A DNA stretch of 64,000 nt, taken from NCBI GenBank assembly GCA_020080175.1, contig JAGHQL010000016.1, positions 124,001-188,000 of the forward strand. The letters are read 5' to 3'. Of this stretch, positions 46,570 to 58,990 are shown piece by piece. Below the pieces are notes generated by a model. That model ran no database searches. It was not told the origin of the DNA and worked only from the letters and a program-made list of their open reading frames with translations. Position 1 is the stretch's first letter. Each line of letters opens with the position of its first letter. This stretch comes from Glutinoglossum americanum. Its lineage: Eukaryota; Ascomycota; Geoglossomycetes; Geoglossales; Geoglossaceae. The position numbers were made by a program, and so were the translations under genes.

Positions 46570-48109
46570 ATGGCAAGATCGGTGCATCACTTGACTCTGA
46601 CGGATGAGGAAGAAGAAGAAGAAGACGTTTACTCTGCTCCTGCGGCTCACCGCCGCTTCATGAGAACTCCCGAGAGAAATTCAATCTCTCAATTACCGTC
46701 ATCACCATCACTCTCCAACTCATCAGAGAAGGAGAATCAATCTGCGCATAACAGAAACTCTAAGCAGCTTAGAGGTAAGGGAAAGGGTGACACGGCTACT
46801 CCTGCAGCTAGGCCTGGGAAAAGAAGAAGGATGGAACCGCTGGAAGCAAGCCAAGCAACGCAGCTTGACGAGGCTGTGGATACGCATTTCTATGACCCAG
46901 ATCAGGACATGAATGAGCGTCGAGCTCTGCGGAAAGGCTTACGGGACCTAAATCGCAATCTAAATGGTTTGTTTGCTTCATGGTACACTTTCGATTCTTT
47001 GTTAACACATCTGCTCGCAGACTCTCGAGCAGAATTTTTGGCGCCAGAGTCTACCGGTTTGGCTGATACACTACAAAAAGCAAACGAATACTTCTCTTCG
47101 GTTAAACAGACCTCAGATGCTACTCTCGACTCACGTCTCTTGGTAACCACAGCTGACTTATCCTACAAAAAGACTGTACAACTTACCCTTGGTGACGCTG
47201 CCCAAGGTGTCGACATGGATGAGTTTGTGTCCAAATGCATCACCTTCATGCGCCGTGGTGACCGAGGGGCTGGCAACGGGCGACGAAGACGTCGACGTGC
47301 GGATATCGATGAACCTGATGACGATGAGGAAGATATAGACGATGGAGATGCGCTAGACTGGACTGTCCTAGGGAAAGAAGCCTTCAAACATAATATGCGC
47401 CCCCCAGTGCCAGGATTTCTTCTAGGACCACTCTCGCTGCAGAAACGGCTTCGTCAATTGAAACCACGACATGCGCGTCTCCAGGGACAAAGCCGTGTAG
47501 AGGAGGTTCGTCCTGAGGAACTAGAGGCTGCGGATCTGGAAAGGACGGAAAATTCCAACCTCACACTTCTTTGCACGAAAATTCGGGAGGTACTAGCCAA
47601 GGTGACAGCAGAGGGCCAGGCAGGAGCCGAAGCAGATATCACGGAGCACATGGATGAAAAGGAGCAACAAAGGGTGATGATGGAGCACAATATCTGTGAC
47701 GATGGCGGTGTGAACTTCTATCGATTTGTCATCAACCCGCGGTCATTCGGGCAGACAGTCGAGAATATGTTCTATGTCTCCTTCCTCATCCGCGATGGCA
47801 GTGCCGGTATCGGTGAAGACAGCCGTGGCTTCCCCACTCTTCGTAGGCAACCCTTTATCTCATAATTTAATTTTGACATTTTATTTTTCTAAGATCATCC
47901 TCTAATGTGCGACAAACCCAGACACTACGCAACCGCGTAAGATCTCAGAGATGAAGGAACAGGGCGTGCAGAAACACCAGGCGGTCTTCAATATCTCCTG
48001 GCCCATGTGGCAGGATTTGGTCAATGCCTTTCAGATCACGGAACCTATGATCCCATCCCGGAAGAGTGAAGAGGGTATTACTATGGGTAGGAGAGGCTGG
48101 TATGGCTAA
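46570..48109 (+). CDS. NSE4: SMC5/6 complex kleisin subunit Nse4
   Basis: Exons 46570-47842 and 47922-48109 (486 aa; intron 79 nt). The N-terminal helix-turn-helix region with [19 protein letters not shown] is followed by [20 protein letters not shown], then [20 protein letters not shown] and DFLLGPLS-like [11 protein letters not shown]. The C-terminal winged helix includes [20 protein letters not shown] and, in the second exon, [20 protein letters not shown]. Nse4 is the kleisin that bridges the heads of Smc5 and Smc6 and binds Nse1/Nse3 for DNA repair and chromosome segregation. Two acidic low-complexity stretches ([24 protein letters not shown]) are present. The second exon is required: without it the C-terminal kleisin motif would be cut. 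Confidence 0.93.
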
Positions 48110-48780
48110 CGGTGGGTTTATTATCCAAGGCGGTTATCATAATAGTGCTCTTGGGGAGAGTCTTATGGATAATGGTGGAATTTCCTTTGCTCTATATTTC
48201 AAGGGCGTTTTGAGGCATCATCCTGGTGGCTGGTTTCTTTTCTTCCACGACATAGACTAGGGAAATAGTGCACTATCTGCCTCCCTTTCACCCACATTTT
48301 ATAATACTTATATGTTTGCTGTTCGGGCTGCTCTCCCTCCATGCTTGGAGGTGATACTATCGTACGAGACAAAGGTTATGAAGATTAACGCTCAAAGGTA
48401 GATCCTTTTTAGTTATTAGAAACGTCTTATTTGAAGACGCTAATTACTCCGAGGGGGTATCTTCTAACGTTTTTCTTGTGGAGGAAATTTCCCATTAGAA
48501 AATCTTGTAACAACAGCCGCAGCAATTATCCTACTACAACCCCTTTCCGAAATAAAATTCGCTGAGTGATGCACCTTCGGTATTCTAGTGGCTAATGCAA
48601 TTCTGAGTATGTATGATCCGCATCTGCCCCATTAACGCCTTGAATGACGTAAGCTATAGGACTTATTAATAAAATGGAAAACGATCGGTCTGAAGAAAGT
48701 CATCATAAGCGCCACAACGCCGCCCTCTTTTCCAAAGGATGCTGTACAATCTTGATAGGCCATTGACCGTTGGCGGCGGG
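48110..48780. other. Convergent intergenic, 0.7 kb
   Basis: 3' flanks of NSE4 and PPN2; no further feature recognised. Confidence 0.55.
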
Positions 48781-50300
48781 TCAATCGTCTGCGTCGTCCT
48801 CCTTATTCGATTTAAGTCTATGATCTTTGCACTTAACACTCACAAACTTCTGCTTGGCCTTTTTCGCACCACCTTCGATGACCAGTGCAGTGAGCTTCCC
48901 GCCTCGTACGCAGCCAGTGTCTAGGCCCTTGGAATATGGGTAGATGGAGAGACCGCGGTGAGAGTCGTGTCCGTATATAACGGTCATACGATACTTAGGG
49001 GGAAGACGTTGTTGATATAATTTCCACAACTGTTGTGAACTTGTCAGTAACCGCAGCCCTGCAGCCAGAGGGGATATAGGTGGGCCTAAGTAGAGTCAAT
49101 GGAAGGGAGGTTAGACTCCGTACCTTGGACCAAGCGAGCCCTTTCTTCCTACTGCTAGGAAAAAGCGTGTCACGGTCCATAGTCCTCATGTTCATGACAT
49201 TGAATGGATCCTGGTTATCCAAGTCGACACCAGGAACCAATCCGGCATGCACAATCACCACCTCGCCCATGCCTTCAATGCTCCCTACTTTGAGGATTAC
49301 TGGACAATCCTGCAGCCACTTTGCTTGTTCGTGATCCAGCCTCTTTGCCAATTTGCGATCTTGGTAGTCACCATGGCTGAATGATTCTTCATCCAAATCG
49401 TCATCTTCCGTATGTGGATCTTCCATGGGGCCTGGGAGAGGTAGGTGCTTGGCGTGGAGATCTTGATAAGCAAGGAGAACACGGTCTTCATGGTTCCCGC
49501 GCACACAGGAAGCCCCAAGCCCCCGGACAAAATTGATGACACCGATTGAGTCCGGCCCCTTCTTGACCAAGTCACCGGTGAGTACAAGGTGGTCAGATGC
49601 AGGGTCGAAGGAGATCTTATTAAGAAGTTTGAGTACTGGTTGATAGTTAGAAAGATCATAGAGTTAAAGAATGGTGGGGCCGCATACATTCATCCTTGCA
49701 GCCATGAACATCCCCCACCACGATAAGCCTCCTTTCTCCACCATTACTTGTGGGTCTTTGCTTGCCCGTTGTAGGAACTAGTTCCCTATCTAGCTCCTTC
49801 ATTTGGACCATATTTGCAAATGTCGGCCTGACATTGACGCCGTAGCGTCCTGTACTCGAGACATTGTCTAAACTATGTTTGAGGTCCGCATCTTCTAGCC
49901 ATTGGTCCCTCCACCACCACCTCCAGCTTAGCCAGCAGGCTACAATCAATAGCAGGTACATTACAATATACCTCCTAAAGCGGTGAAAGCGTAACATGGC
50001 TGCCCACTGCGACCACTTTGGTAGGTCTTCCGGTTGATCGTAACGTGGATTTGTCCGCCAATCGTTCTTTGCGAAATCAATGAGGGGATGTCTCGATGAT
50101 GCCCAGGGTACGTTCTGCCGTATCTGCTGTGACGGAGGAGATCCGCGTCTTTTCTGATCCATCGGACTAATTTCACTAGTAGATATCCACGGCGGTAGTA
50201 TTGGGTACGTCTCAGCTAATGGCGATGGCGGTGAAGATGACGATGACGAAGAAGCGGAGCCTCGACGCTGAGAATAAAGGGATCGTCGTGGTAGAGACAT
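48781..50300 (-). CDS. PPN2: Membrane-anchored PPP-family polyphosphatase (Ppn2-like)
   Basis: Exons 50300-49688, 49635-49124 and 49029-48781 (457 aa; introns 52 and 94 nt). The cytosolic N-terminus is Ser/Arg/Pro-rich and is followed by one membrane helix (YIVMYLLLIVACWLSW). The phosphatase domain has the PPP-type motifs GDVHG, LVLTGDLVKKG, VRGNHEDR, VVIVHAGLVPG and VIYGHDSHRG in order. This matches the fungal vacuolar endopolyphosphatase Ppn2, which cleaves long polyphosphate chains in the vacuole lumen in a zinc- or cobalt-dependent way. A typical acidic insert (TEDDDLDEESF) lies between motifs. The start is the ATG at 50300; an upstream in-frame extension lacks an ATG. Confidence 0.9.
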
Positions 50301-51691
50301 TTTTACTACCACCAAGGAGGGTAAAGTGACTGGTGAAGCCAAGGCTTGGTGCTTCGTGTGAGTGGCCGAGTGGATCGAGGCGGCTGCAAACCCACAAAAA
50401 AAGGGGAAATATTGATTTGGGCGATCTAGTCTTGATTAAAACTGTAATCCCGCTGATGATCCTTTTAGATATTTGACGGGAGATGGCAGTTTTGAGGAAT
50501 TGATCACTCAATTCATTGCGGCTTAACTAACGAGATAGTGACATTCTTGTACCTTTCTATTTGTCGACATAGAGCCTCTACACGGAATCCAGCTTTCCTC
50601 AAAACTTAGACCATGTAGTTTTATCAACGTTAAAAAAGTCCGAGGTTATTTCATTATTTTAGTACTGAATTACGAGGTAAGCACTAATTAGTTACATGCC
50701 CTGAATGAAAGAATAGGAGCTCTATAGGGGGTTCGAAACGAGAAAATAAAACTCCATCTATATGGATAATCTTAAGCAGTTTAGATATATTAAAAGCCCT
50801 CAGATTAGCTCTCACGTTATCATAGCCAACACTTTTCGACTCCTGATCGTCGCACAAGACAACAACCTAAGGAGGTAGGCTGGCTGGCAGATTTGGCTTT
50901 TGACACAAGTTATCATCAGCGGGCAATTTTGCTGCAGCCCCCATTGCCATCGCAGAAACATACATACACAATAGTGAAAGAATGTGGTTTTGTGTGCCCA
51001 TACGAAGCTGATAGTCTCCGGATTGATATCGTTCTCGTAAGGCTAGGGACAAATGAACAGGAACGAACACAAGCCGCTGTCCGATTGAAGACTACGAGAG
51101 TAATGCTCATCATCAGACTCATCACCGCTCTCCTGAATCCTAGCTATCCCTTGAGCCTCTACCAAGCGATAGGTAGAGGCATACAGGAATTACAATCAAA
51201 TATCACGAGAGCAGCGAGGCCTCAGAGCCGCGGGTTTCGGCCCAGTAAAACGTTGACAATCCGTTGTCGAAGGCGTAACACAAAACCGCCATTCCAACGG
51301 GAGTTGCTTGCGAGATGGTAGGCTGTGCACCCAGGCTCAAGCAGAGTATCGCTAAGATCTCTGTTCATTTGGTTCACTCATTCCCCGTGATGTCGTCGAC
51401 GTAGCTTGGGTATTCGTGAAAGCTCTAATGAGGGTTCTCGTCATCGAGATATCTCTGGATACCGTAGGTTAGCAGGAACTGTGAGCTAAAAGAAAAGTGA
51501 GGCTCGATCGGTAGCTTACCTGCTTGAGATGATGGGTAATAGCTGAGTTGAAAGAGCTAGCTCAAGAGATATGGGGATTGTGCAGGGTAACCGATCGTTG
51601 CGTCCACCATCGGCCAATGACGGGCATCTACATGTATTCAATAAGTCAAAGATTTTTCGCCCCCTCGTTATCACCAATATGTCCACTATCA
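50301..51691. other. Divergent promoter region, 1.4 kb
   Basis: Between PPN2 and TCD starts. It holds overlapping open frames on both strands near 50.9-51.3 kb. One minus-strand stretch (about 51195-51050) reads ARIQESGDESDDEHYSRSL and looks like a disordered protein segment, but no splice sites or start make a gene. A tRNA-like A box near 50365 has no matching B box. Confidence 0.4.
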
Positions 51692-53465
51692 ATGCTGCCT
51701 GTGATGGAAAGGCGCCGCTATAGCCCAAAAGAGAGTGAGCACTTAGAGGAGGACCAGGAAGAAGAGCCCGAATCTTCTATGTCTTCGTGGCTGTCCCGTA
51801 CGGCTTCGTCCCACCAGGCCCAGCTGGCCGCGACGGCGGTGGTGTCCGGAGCTGTTGTCGCCGGGGCCATATTTGGATTTCAGCATGCCAGACGGAAAAA
51901 TCGGGTACAGAATCTGAAGAGTTCTATCCCAGATCCAGATGAACATGTTACGAATGAGGTACGACTGCGCTTTCTGTAGGTGAATACGTGTATAGAAATG
52001 GGACGCAGCGAACTCGTTATTGAATCTCCCTAGAGGATAAAAGCTGACTGGTGAAAGTGAAGCTCACAGAGTACGGCTCAGCGTCTTCCACGGAAATTCT
52101 AGACATCACGAGCAAAGAAGACCAACGGAGCAAAGCATTGGCGATTAGGGCTCGAAAAGGCGACTATGACGAAGGTAATCCCGCTGCATCACTCTCATTC
52201 GAGCATCGTGCTAAGTGATACTCCTTTGGCTAGATCTTATATTAGAACAACTTGCTCGCAATAGAGTGTTTCTCACGGACGTCGGTCTCTCTAAGTTGCG
52301 CAGCTCCTTCGTAATTGTTGTGGGCTGCGGGGGTGTAGGATCGCATGCCACTGCCGCCCTCACCCGCTCGGGGGTCTCGAAAATCCGACTGATAGATTTT
52401 GATCAAGTTACTCTGTCTTCCCTTAACCGCCATGCTGTGGCCACACTAGCAGATGTAGGGACACAAAAAGTACAATGCCTCCGCAAACGCCTGGAACAGG
52501 TTACGCCCTGGGTGGAATTCGACTGTCGCAATGAGCTGTTCAGCAACACGTCTGCTGACCGTCTTCTGGGCAACTGGGAACCTTCAAAACAAAAACCAGA
52601 TTATATAGTCGATGCGATCGATAACATTGACAGCAAAGTCGCCCTCCTCGCATATTGCCACAGCCACTCATTACCAGTAATCTCTTCTATGGGTGCTGGG
52701 TGCAAATCTGACCCCACCCGTATATTCGTCGGTGACATTTCCACCAGCACCGAAGACCCCCTTTCTCGCAGCACGCGCCGGCGTCTACGCGCCATGGGCA
52801 TCGAAAAGGGCATACCTGTAGTCTATTCCACCGAGAAACCTGGACAAGGGAAAGCGCAACTCCTGCCCCTTCCCGACGAGGAGTTTGAGAAGGGTAAGGT
52901 AGGCGAACTGGGTGTGCTACCAGATTTCCGCGTCAGAATCTTACCGGTCCTTGGGACAATGCCAGCTGTGTTTGGCTATGCGGTCGCAAACCACGTAATC
53001 CTCGAGGTGACCGAGTATCCGCACGAGTACATACCCTGGAAGGGCCGAGAGAAGATGTATGAAGCCATTCTTGCCAACCTCCAGGGCCTGGAGGAGCGGC
53101 TGGTGGTACACGCGGGCGAAAACACACAGGGAGTCCGCATTCCTGTCACCAAGGAAGATATCGGCTACCTCGTCGAGGAGGTGTATAAAGGTCGAAGCGT
53201 CATCAGCGGCCTCCCGACTCGCTTGGTACTAGTGAGATGGAGACCCCCTGAAGGTGGATTGGCGCTGGATAGGCGATGGCAGGGGCAGAAGAACGTGCGG
53301 TTGGAATTGAGGGAGCTGGTGTGCATGACCAAGGACGAAGCGGTGTTGCATGAGCGGGAGGTTCTGAAGGGAGGTAGGAGTCCGGAGGATCTGTATGATA
53401 AGGAGGTTATAGATCTTGTTAAGGAGAGGATGAGGGAAGAGGCTAGTTTTGAGCGGTTTAGGTGA
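51692..53465 (+). CDS. TCD1: tRNA threonylcarbamoyladenosine dehydratase (TCD1/TCD2)
   Basis: Exons 51692-51958, 52063-52174 and 52234-53465 (536 aa; introns 104 and 59 nt). A membrane segment AATAVVSGAVVAGAIFGF near the N-terminus fits the mitochondrial outer-membrane location of yeast Tcd proteins. The E1-like catalytic domain follows. It has LARNRVFLTDVGLSKLRSSF, the ATP/adenylate loop VVGCGGVGSHATAALTRSG, RLIDFDQVTLSSLNRHAVA and YIVDAIDNIDSKVALL. The segment ISSMGAGCKSDPTRIFVGDI carries the conserved Cys, and GTMPAVFGYAVANHVI comes later. The enzyme cyclises t6A37 of ANN-decoding tRNAs to ct6A using ATP. The first exon has several possible ATGs (51692, 51704, 51779). The ORF frame remains open to 51548 without family character. 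Confidence 0.93.
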
Positions 53466-53690
53466 TACACCATAGGCTTTAGAAGAATGGACTTGGTTGT
53501 TTCCCGCCCACTGGAATGGAAAAACTCATAAAGCGCAATATGTATATTGAATATAATCTATAATACTCTCGCCTCTCCAATAGACACGAGTGCAGCACCA
53601 TCGATAAGAGCTGGTTGCCGCTAGGCTCGCTCAGACAGCCTTGAAAAGAACGAAGGGGAGGTCCCTGAAGGATCCAACCCGGCCCCCTCC

Positions 53691-55301
53691 CTATCCCTCC
53701 AAAAACTCCTTCACAGACCCTCCAACATGCTTCGTATCCAACAAAAAAGTGTCATGTCCGAATAGACTCACGTCCTCTCCCAATTCCACATGTGTAACTC
53801 TCCTATTGCCAACCTTTCTCAACGTCTCCGCAATCTCCCGCTGCTGCCACGCCGGAAACAAGATATCGCTGTCCACGCCCATCACGAGTGTCCTGTGGTT
53901 GCGCAGTGGCGCGAGGCCCTTGACCAAGTCGGCCGGAGGTTCGCCGACTATGTCCGCTTGTGCTCCTTCGGAGCCCTGTGAGGGTTGTTCTTCGTACGGC
54001 GTATCCGGGAGTGTGAGGTTGCACATATCATTATTCCCACCATTTTCCGCCGCACCCTCAACTCCTTCTAGCCTCGCCAGCCGATCTCGGTTCTCCTCCC
54101 TAAGCCGCGCCATATGCGCCTGATGTGCATAGCCGAGATCAAACAGGTCCATGGCCTTGCTGATGTAGAGGAGGCTGTTGGCGTCGTATTCGAGGCAGAA
54201 TTTCTCGCCCGCATGGTCGAGGTAGGTTTCGATCAGGAAGTCGGGGCAGAGGGCTGGTGGGCGCCGTGGGTCGGCACGACGGCGCCCGAAACGTTGTTCC
54301 CATTCAGGACCGCTGCGATAGGTGATAGTGGCGATTTCGCGGGCGAGCTTCATGCCGGCGTGTGGGGGGATGCGGTCGTAGTAGAAGCCGCGAGACCAGT
54401 TGGGGTCCATCATGAGCACTAGCGGTTCCTTGTTAGAAAAGATTCCGGTTGCATTCGTTGCGAGGCCGTAGCACGTACCTTGTCTCTGAGTATGCCTCAT
54501 GGCAATGCTATAAGGGTGACTCCGCGCACATCCACTGATGCTCACCACTCGCCCCACCCTCTCCGGAAACAAAACTCCCGCCGCTAAGCTTTGCATGCCG
54601 CCCATGCTGGCTCCAACACTGGCATACAACTTCTCAATCCCCAAGCTATCTAGCAAGCGAAACTGCGCACGCACCATGTCCTGCATTGTGACGATCGGGA
54701 ATCTAGTCGCATACCGCTGGCCATCTGCGGGGTCGATGCTACCCGGCCCCGTGGAGCCGTAACAGCTGCCGATGACATTGGTACAGATGACGTAGTATTT
54801 GTCTGTATTCAACGTCTCGTTCGGGCCAATGAACTTCTCCCACCATCCAGGTTGCGGATTCAAGGGTGTCGAATGCGCATGTGAAGAGGCGGACAGGCCG
54901 GTATGAAGCAGAATAACATTTGAACGGTCAGAATTGAGGGTCCCCCACGTCTCATAGGCAATACCAAATTCAGGCAGCACACCTCCCCAGTCTAAAAGTA
55001 GTGGTTTTTGCGAATGGAAACTTGAGTGTTGACCTGTTGTGTATGAAGGTTCGGGGCCTGTAGAGAGGGAGCGAGCTTCGAGAGATGCGGTTCTTGTCTC
55101 TAGCGCATCAAGGCAGGGGAAGGCCATTGGCGGATTGGAGGAGTCTACGAGAGTCTCCATCGGGGTGGGATTGGCGTCTCCCGCGGGCCTTTGCGCATGG
55201 ACGCATCGGATTGCCTGTGAGGCAGCTCTCCCATAACAATGAGAGACATACTGGCCGCGCAACACTGTTCGAGCAGCCGCAGAGAGGGCTCTATTCTTCA
55301 T
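53691..55301 (-). CDS. cys2: Mitochondrial serine O-acetyltransferase (homoserine-acetyltransferase fold)
   Basis: Exons 55301-54479 and 54418-53691 (516 aa). The first ATG opens an Arg/Ala-rich, acid-free mitochondrial presequence ([19 protein letters not shown]). The hydrolase core has [40 protein letters not shown] and [15 protein letters not shown]. The nucleophile Ser is in [14 protein letters not shown], the acid Asp in GVDSDILFP and the His in FGHDTFLLD. These residues match the fungal CYS2/cysA branch, which makes O-acetylserine for cysteine synthesis, rather than MET2 (present at 8.6-10.3 kb). A 60-nt intron (54478-54419, GTACGT...CTAG) has no stop in frame; removing it gives the conserved [13 protein letters not shown]. 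Its retention would insert 20 residues after RQ. Confidence 0.9.
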   Translation of the reverse strand: MKNRALSAAARTVLRGQYVSHCYGRAASQAIRCVHAQRPAGDANPTPMETLVDSSNPPMAFPCLDALETRTASLEARSLSTGPEPSYTTGQHSSFHSQKPLLLDWGGVLPEFGIAYETWGTLNSDRSNVILLHTGLSASSHAHSTPLNPQPGWWEKFIGPNETLNTDKYYVICTNVIGSCYGSTGPGSIDPADGQRYATRFPIVTMQDMVRAQFRLLDSLGIEKLYASVGASMGGMQSLAAGVLFPERVGRVVSISGCARSHPYSIAMRHTQRQGTCYGLATNATGIFSNKEPLVLMMDPNWSRGFYYDRIPPHAGMKLAREIATITYRSGPEWEQRFGRRRADPRRPPALCPDFLIETYLDHAGEKFCLEYDANSLLYISKAMDLFDLGYAHQAHMARLREENRDRLARLEGVEGAAENGGNNDMCNLTLPDTPYEEQPSQGSEGAQADIVGEPPADLVKGLAPLRNHRTLVMGVDSDILFPAWQQREIAETLRKVGNRRVTHVELGEDVSLFGHDTFLLDTKHVGGSVKEFLEG

Positions 55302-55944
55302 GGTGGGATCCAGAGATTTGCGAGAACTCGTTCCTGCGGCTCCATCCCGATAGAGCAGAGCCAAGGTAGATTCATCAAAAGTTCTCGGGTTTGATGATGG
55401 ACCCCGTGACCTCACGTGTCACAGTTTATCCACTTCGCTCTATCCAAGACAATGTATTCTTTGATTCAAAGCCCAAAGAATACGATCAAAAGCTGAACCC
55501 ATGCCCAAATGTATGATTGTATATGTACAACCTCACTACCCTCCTTGGGGATAACAGAGACGAGGTGAAGAGGAACTAAGCGAGCCGCCGAACAGAGACG
55601 TTGGAGACACAGGTTTCAGCTCTTGAAGAATGTGTTTCCGATAGAAATACCTTTTAAAAAAATCAGAGAATCCCTCGAGTAAAGAGGTAATAGAAAAGCG
55701 ACCAAAAAGAGAATGCAAGAATGATAATATGGACCAGCCTCATTCGCCTATTCATCAAATTTGTACAGAGCCTTTTTCCGGTCCCTATGCTCCCTCTATC
55801 TATTTTGATTGCCCATCCGACCAGAGACTGAAGGAAATGCTCAACACCAAAGCAATGATGTGAAAAATGTAATAGCAAGGGAATAGAGTTATTCGCGTTC
55901 GAAAGCGGTAGAGTAAACTTCACTTGAACCTGTAATGAGGAGCT
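55302..55944. other. Intergenic, 0.6 kb
   Basis: CYS2 promoter and OCH1 3' flank; no additional feature recognised. Confidence 0.55.
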
Positions 55945-57179
55945 TCACTGTTGGGGACCAATGTGTCGCTCCGACTCTGGCTTCCACGATCCTGCGTATC
56001 GAAGGGTCAGTTTTCGATCATCAGCGAGGCTTAGCCGTCCAGGATTTTCTTACCATCAAAATCATGCTGAACAAATGCCAGAGGATCATCTGGCTCACCG
56101 GCGCCCATCTGCCCTACACCAGGACTAAAGCTCGTAATCGGCAAGATCACTACATCTCCCACTTTCCTTATGTCTTTCATGTTTGTAAACTCCCTCCAAG
56201 TAATATTGCCTTTGCTGGTGCTCATGTCAAAATATTGCTCGTTGTTGAGGTACTCGAAGATCTTATCAGTCCACAACGCCGGCCCTGTGAATTCGATGAC
56301 AGCCTCGTTTGTCATCTTCTCGCGCTTACGTTTCAGCGCCTCTTCAGTGATGTGGGCGACAGTATCTCGGAGCACAGGGTGGCCAGGCTTAGCCTGAATG
56401 GTCCACTGGCAGAACTGAATCCGACGCGAATACCACTGATGCCAGTCCTCGCGATCCGGGTCCGCTTCGATACCGACAACAAGGCCGATGCTTGAAAGTG
56501 GAATCCTCTCAGGGACCCAATCCACAGCCGACTGTAGGGCGGTGGTGTCGATATCCGAATAAATGCCTCCCCTTGCCAGCAATATCAGGTATCGAAAGAA
56601 GTCTGCCTTAAGGACAGGGAGTCGCAGAGAATCATATGCCTCGATCACCTCCGGAGTTGAAGCATATAGATGCTTTATCAGGTGTACAGCAACTTGATCT
56701 GTGATCACCTCGTGAATGAATCCAGGGTGCTTGCCTGTCCAGCTTGCCTCACCAGCACGATAATGCTCTGGAAAATCACCTGATGCCGGTGTAGTCTTCC
56801 AAGTCTGCCAAACGTAGGCAGGAAATTTGCCTTCTAGGTCATATGGGTACTGATATGCTAATCGAGCCCTCAACGACTTATTATCCTCGTTCGATAAAGC
56901 TTGTTGCCCTGAAGACCCCTTCATCCCGGATCCGGGACGTGCTATCCTCGCTATTGATGAGCCGGAAGGTGTTGCCGGCTTCGACGTTGGTCCCATTGCT
57001 GCGTAGCCATCCTGTCTGGTTTCCGTTGATGCAGCGTTTTGGTTATCGTTTTTCAATTCTGGAGGGAAGTCTTGAGACAACTGCAAGTCCAGCGGAGAAG
57101 GCTCATGCGAAGATCGTAAGAGGTAGATAAATGTGAGGACGAACAGCGATGCCAAAAGGGCCTTTCGAAAGGTCATCAT
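55945..57179 (-). CDS. OCH1: Initiation-specific alpha-1,6-mannosyltransferase Och1
   Basis: Exons 57179-56054 and 55991-55945 (390 aa; intron 62 nt). Type II membrane topology: a short cytosolic tail MMTFRKA and one signal anchor (LLASLFVLTFIYLL). The GT32 catalytic domain has KFPAYVWQTWKTTP, LPVLKADFFRYLILLARGGI with YSDIDT (the DxD motif), IEADPDREDWHQWYSRRIQF, CQWTIQAKPGHPVL and EFTGPALWTDKIF. The short last exon supplies the conserved end GSWKPESERHIG. Och1 adds the first alpha-1,6-mannose of the outer chain to N-glycans in the cis-Golgi. The open frame extends upstream to 57191 but without an ATG. Confidence 0.95.
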
Positions 57180-58990
57180 CGTTCCTGACACTTCCGATAT
57201 TGACCAGTGTCTGGATAATGTAGATTGGAGGACAGAGGAGTTTATATCTCTTTTAATAATAAAGGCTGAAAATGTAGAAGATTTACCCTCTATAGCGGGA
57301 AGCCCGCCTGCTTGCGTGGCCGTTACCGAACGTTTGTTTCAGCCGGAAAAAAAGGAGCAGAAAAAAAAATGGCGAAACGCTAACGACATGCGGAGGATCG
57401 AGAGTTGATTTCGCGAGACCCTGATATTTCGTATAGGATAATTGATTTCCGAGTCTCCTTCTTCCGGTAGCTGCCCGTCAAGAAGAGGGAGGGAGAAGTG
57501 TTGAAGGCCGAATTAGTGATGGAGCAACGTGACGCAGCCGCATTAGCTGAGCAAGTCGTGCACTGGACAAGTCGTAGTTCAGCAGTGTCCGTAGTGTCTC
57601 ACACAGTAAAGCCATACCATGTTCCCACAAGATTCCTCTTCTACTAGCCCAATGACTAGGAGAACTGTCCTAAATCTCCCACCAGCTCTAACACCCGTGC
57701 ATCCCCCCTTGCCCAGGCTGGGTTTAGCTGGGGCAGCCTACCCGACCTAAGGTGGCGATGCATGTTACAGGGAGGTCCAACTGGTCGCGAATTTAACATG
57801 TGTGACGCCTGTGCAACCATCAAAGAATCATCCCCAGTAAGATCTCACTCATAACCCGGCGTTTCTCCCTTCCGCGCGTCTCATTAAAATTGTGTATCTT
57901 GCCTCACAATCCATTGTTGACTCCAGCGTATGCACATACGCACACGTACTGCTTCAATCAGTTCATCCTACGATGCCATCCAAAAAAAAAAAAAGACGAG
58001 AGAAATCGAATAAAAACCGCGGGTCAGAGTCCGAAGTACATGCTTGCGATACATCTCAAATTACAACGCAGCAACTCGTTATTAAATGCTTGTCGTAGAG
58101 TACAAGCACATACAGCTGGTACGTGCTATCCTTGGCCCCCAGCCTGGGCTTGTGAGCATTTATTCTGTATAGTGCCAGTGCCCCAAACAACAGGGTAAAG
58201 CTTGTTCACCCTGGTTTAAATTTGATTTTCGCACCGAATTTTGACTGGTCTGGGCAGCCCCATACGCATGTATATGTATACACGTCTGTCTTTACTTAAT
58301 ACTCAGCAATTTCACCATCGCGAAGTACACTTATGCAGATAACCGCGGACTAACGTTGACCCACAACTGATCCAAGCGAGCAACGGAGATAAGGGACAGG
58401 GATTTAGCTTCCGCAGGTGCAATACCAGGATTCAGTGCATAAGCCCTCCGCCTTTTTTAACAGTTACACCACCAGTAGATGGTTGTTTGCGCAATAGAAC
58501 TCGCGTTAGTTTTGAAAGACAACTACCAGGTCATCCAAGTGTTTAATGGCACGTCTAGTACAAGATCTCTCTATGTTGTCATTAGATGTATGAGAACACA
58601 GTTGGGTGCAAATCCTTCAAGGGAAATCGTAGGCACAACACGCCCGATAGAGTAATAGAAAAGCCCACCCGCCAATAAGAGAAAAACATGCAGCAGAGCT
58701 ATAGATCCTGAGATATAGTCCTTAGCCGATGACAGCTATTTAAAAAAAAAAAAAATCCAAGCTCAAGTAAGACATGTGTAGTAATAGATCCTGCGACATT
58801 ATCCTAAGCTACGCTGCCCAACGGCAGAGCAATAAAAGGAACCCATGCGCCAGTAAGAGTAAATCACAAGCAGAGATAACGAAGTGGGAAGATAAAACTT
58901 TTAGGCGAAGAGCTGCGAGACAAGCAAGAGCCCGTCCCTCACAAAACAAAGAGTAACCATGGGATAATGCCTGACAAGCCCCTATAAACC
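57180..58990. other. Intergenic, 1.8 kb
   Basis: OCH1 promoter and 3' flank of the AlkB-type gene. Frames near 57.9-58.2 kb are short and Lys-rich because of A-runs (57,983-57,994). A degenerate tandem repeat at 58652-58875 is listed separately. Confidence 0.45.
58652..58875. repeat. Degenerate tandem repeat, unit about 82-89 bp
   Basis: Two sub-blocks recur in order. GTAATAGAAAAGCCCACC..CCAATAAGAG (58652) resembles GCAATAAAAGGAACCCATGC..CAGTAAGAG (58829). TATAGATCCTGAGATAT.GTCCTTAGC (58700) resembles TAATAGATCCTGCGACATTATCCTAAGC (58782). About two and a half units, strongly diverged, with an A14 run in the middle. Confidence 0.45.

Noticed and set aside
50350-50420. tRNA-like A box (TGGCCGAGTGG) resembling tRNA-Ser/Leu
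   Set aside because: No B box or pairing acceptor stem follows; at most a chance match or an old fragment.
50893-51321. 142-codon plus-strand frame as a gene
   Set aside because: Overlaps competing frames on the other strand, lacks any recognisable motif and has a random-looking composition.
55302-55415. N-terminal extension of the serine O-acetyltransferase frame
   Set aside because: It begins with a non-ATG codon; the ATG at 55301 opens a convincing mitochondrial presequence.
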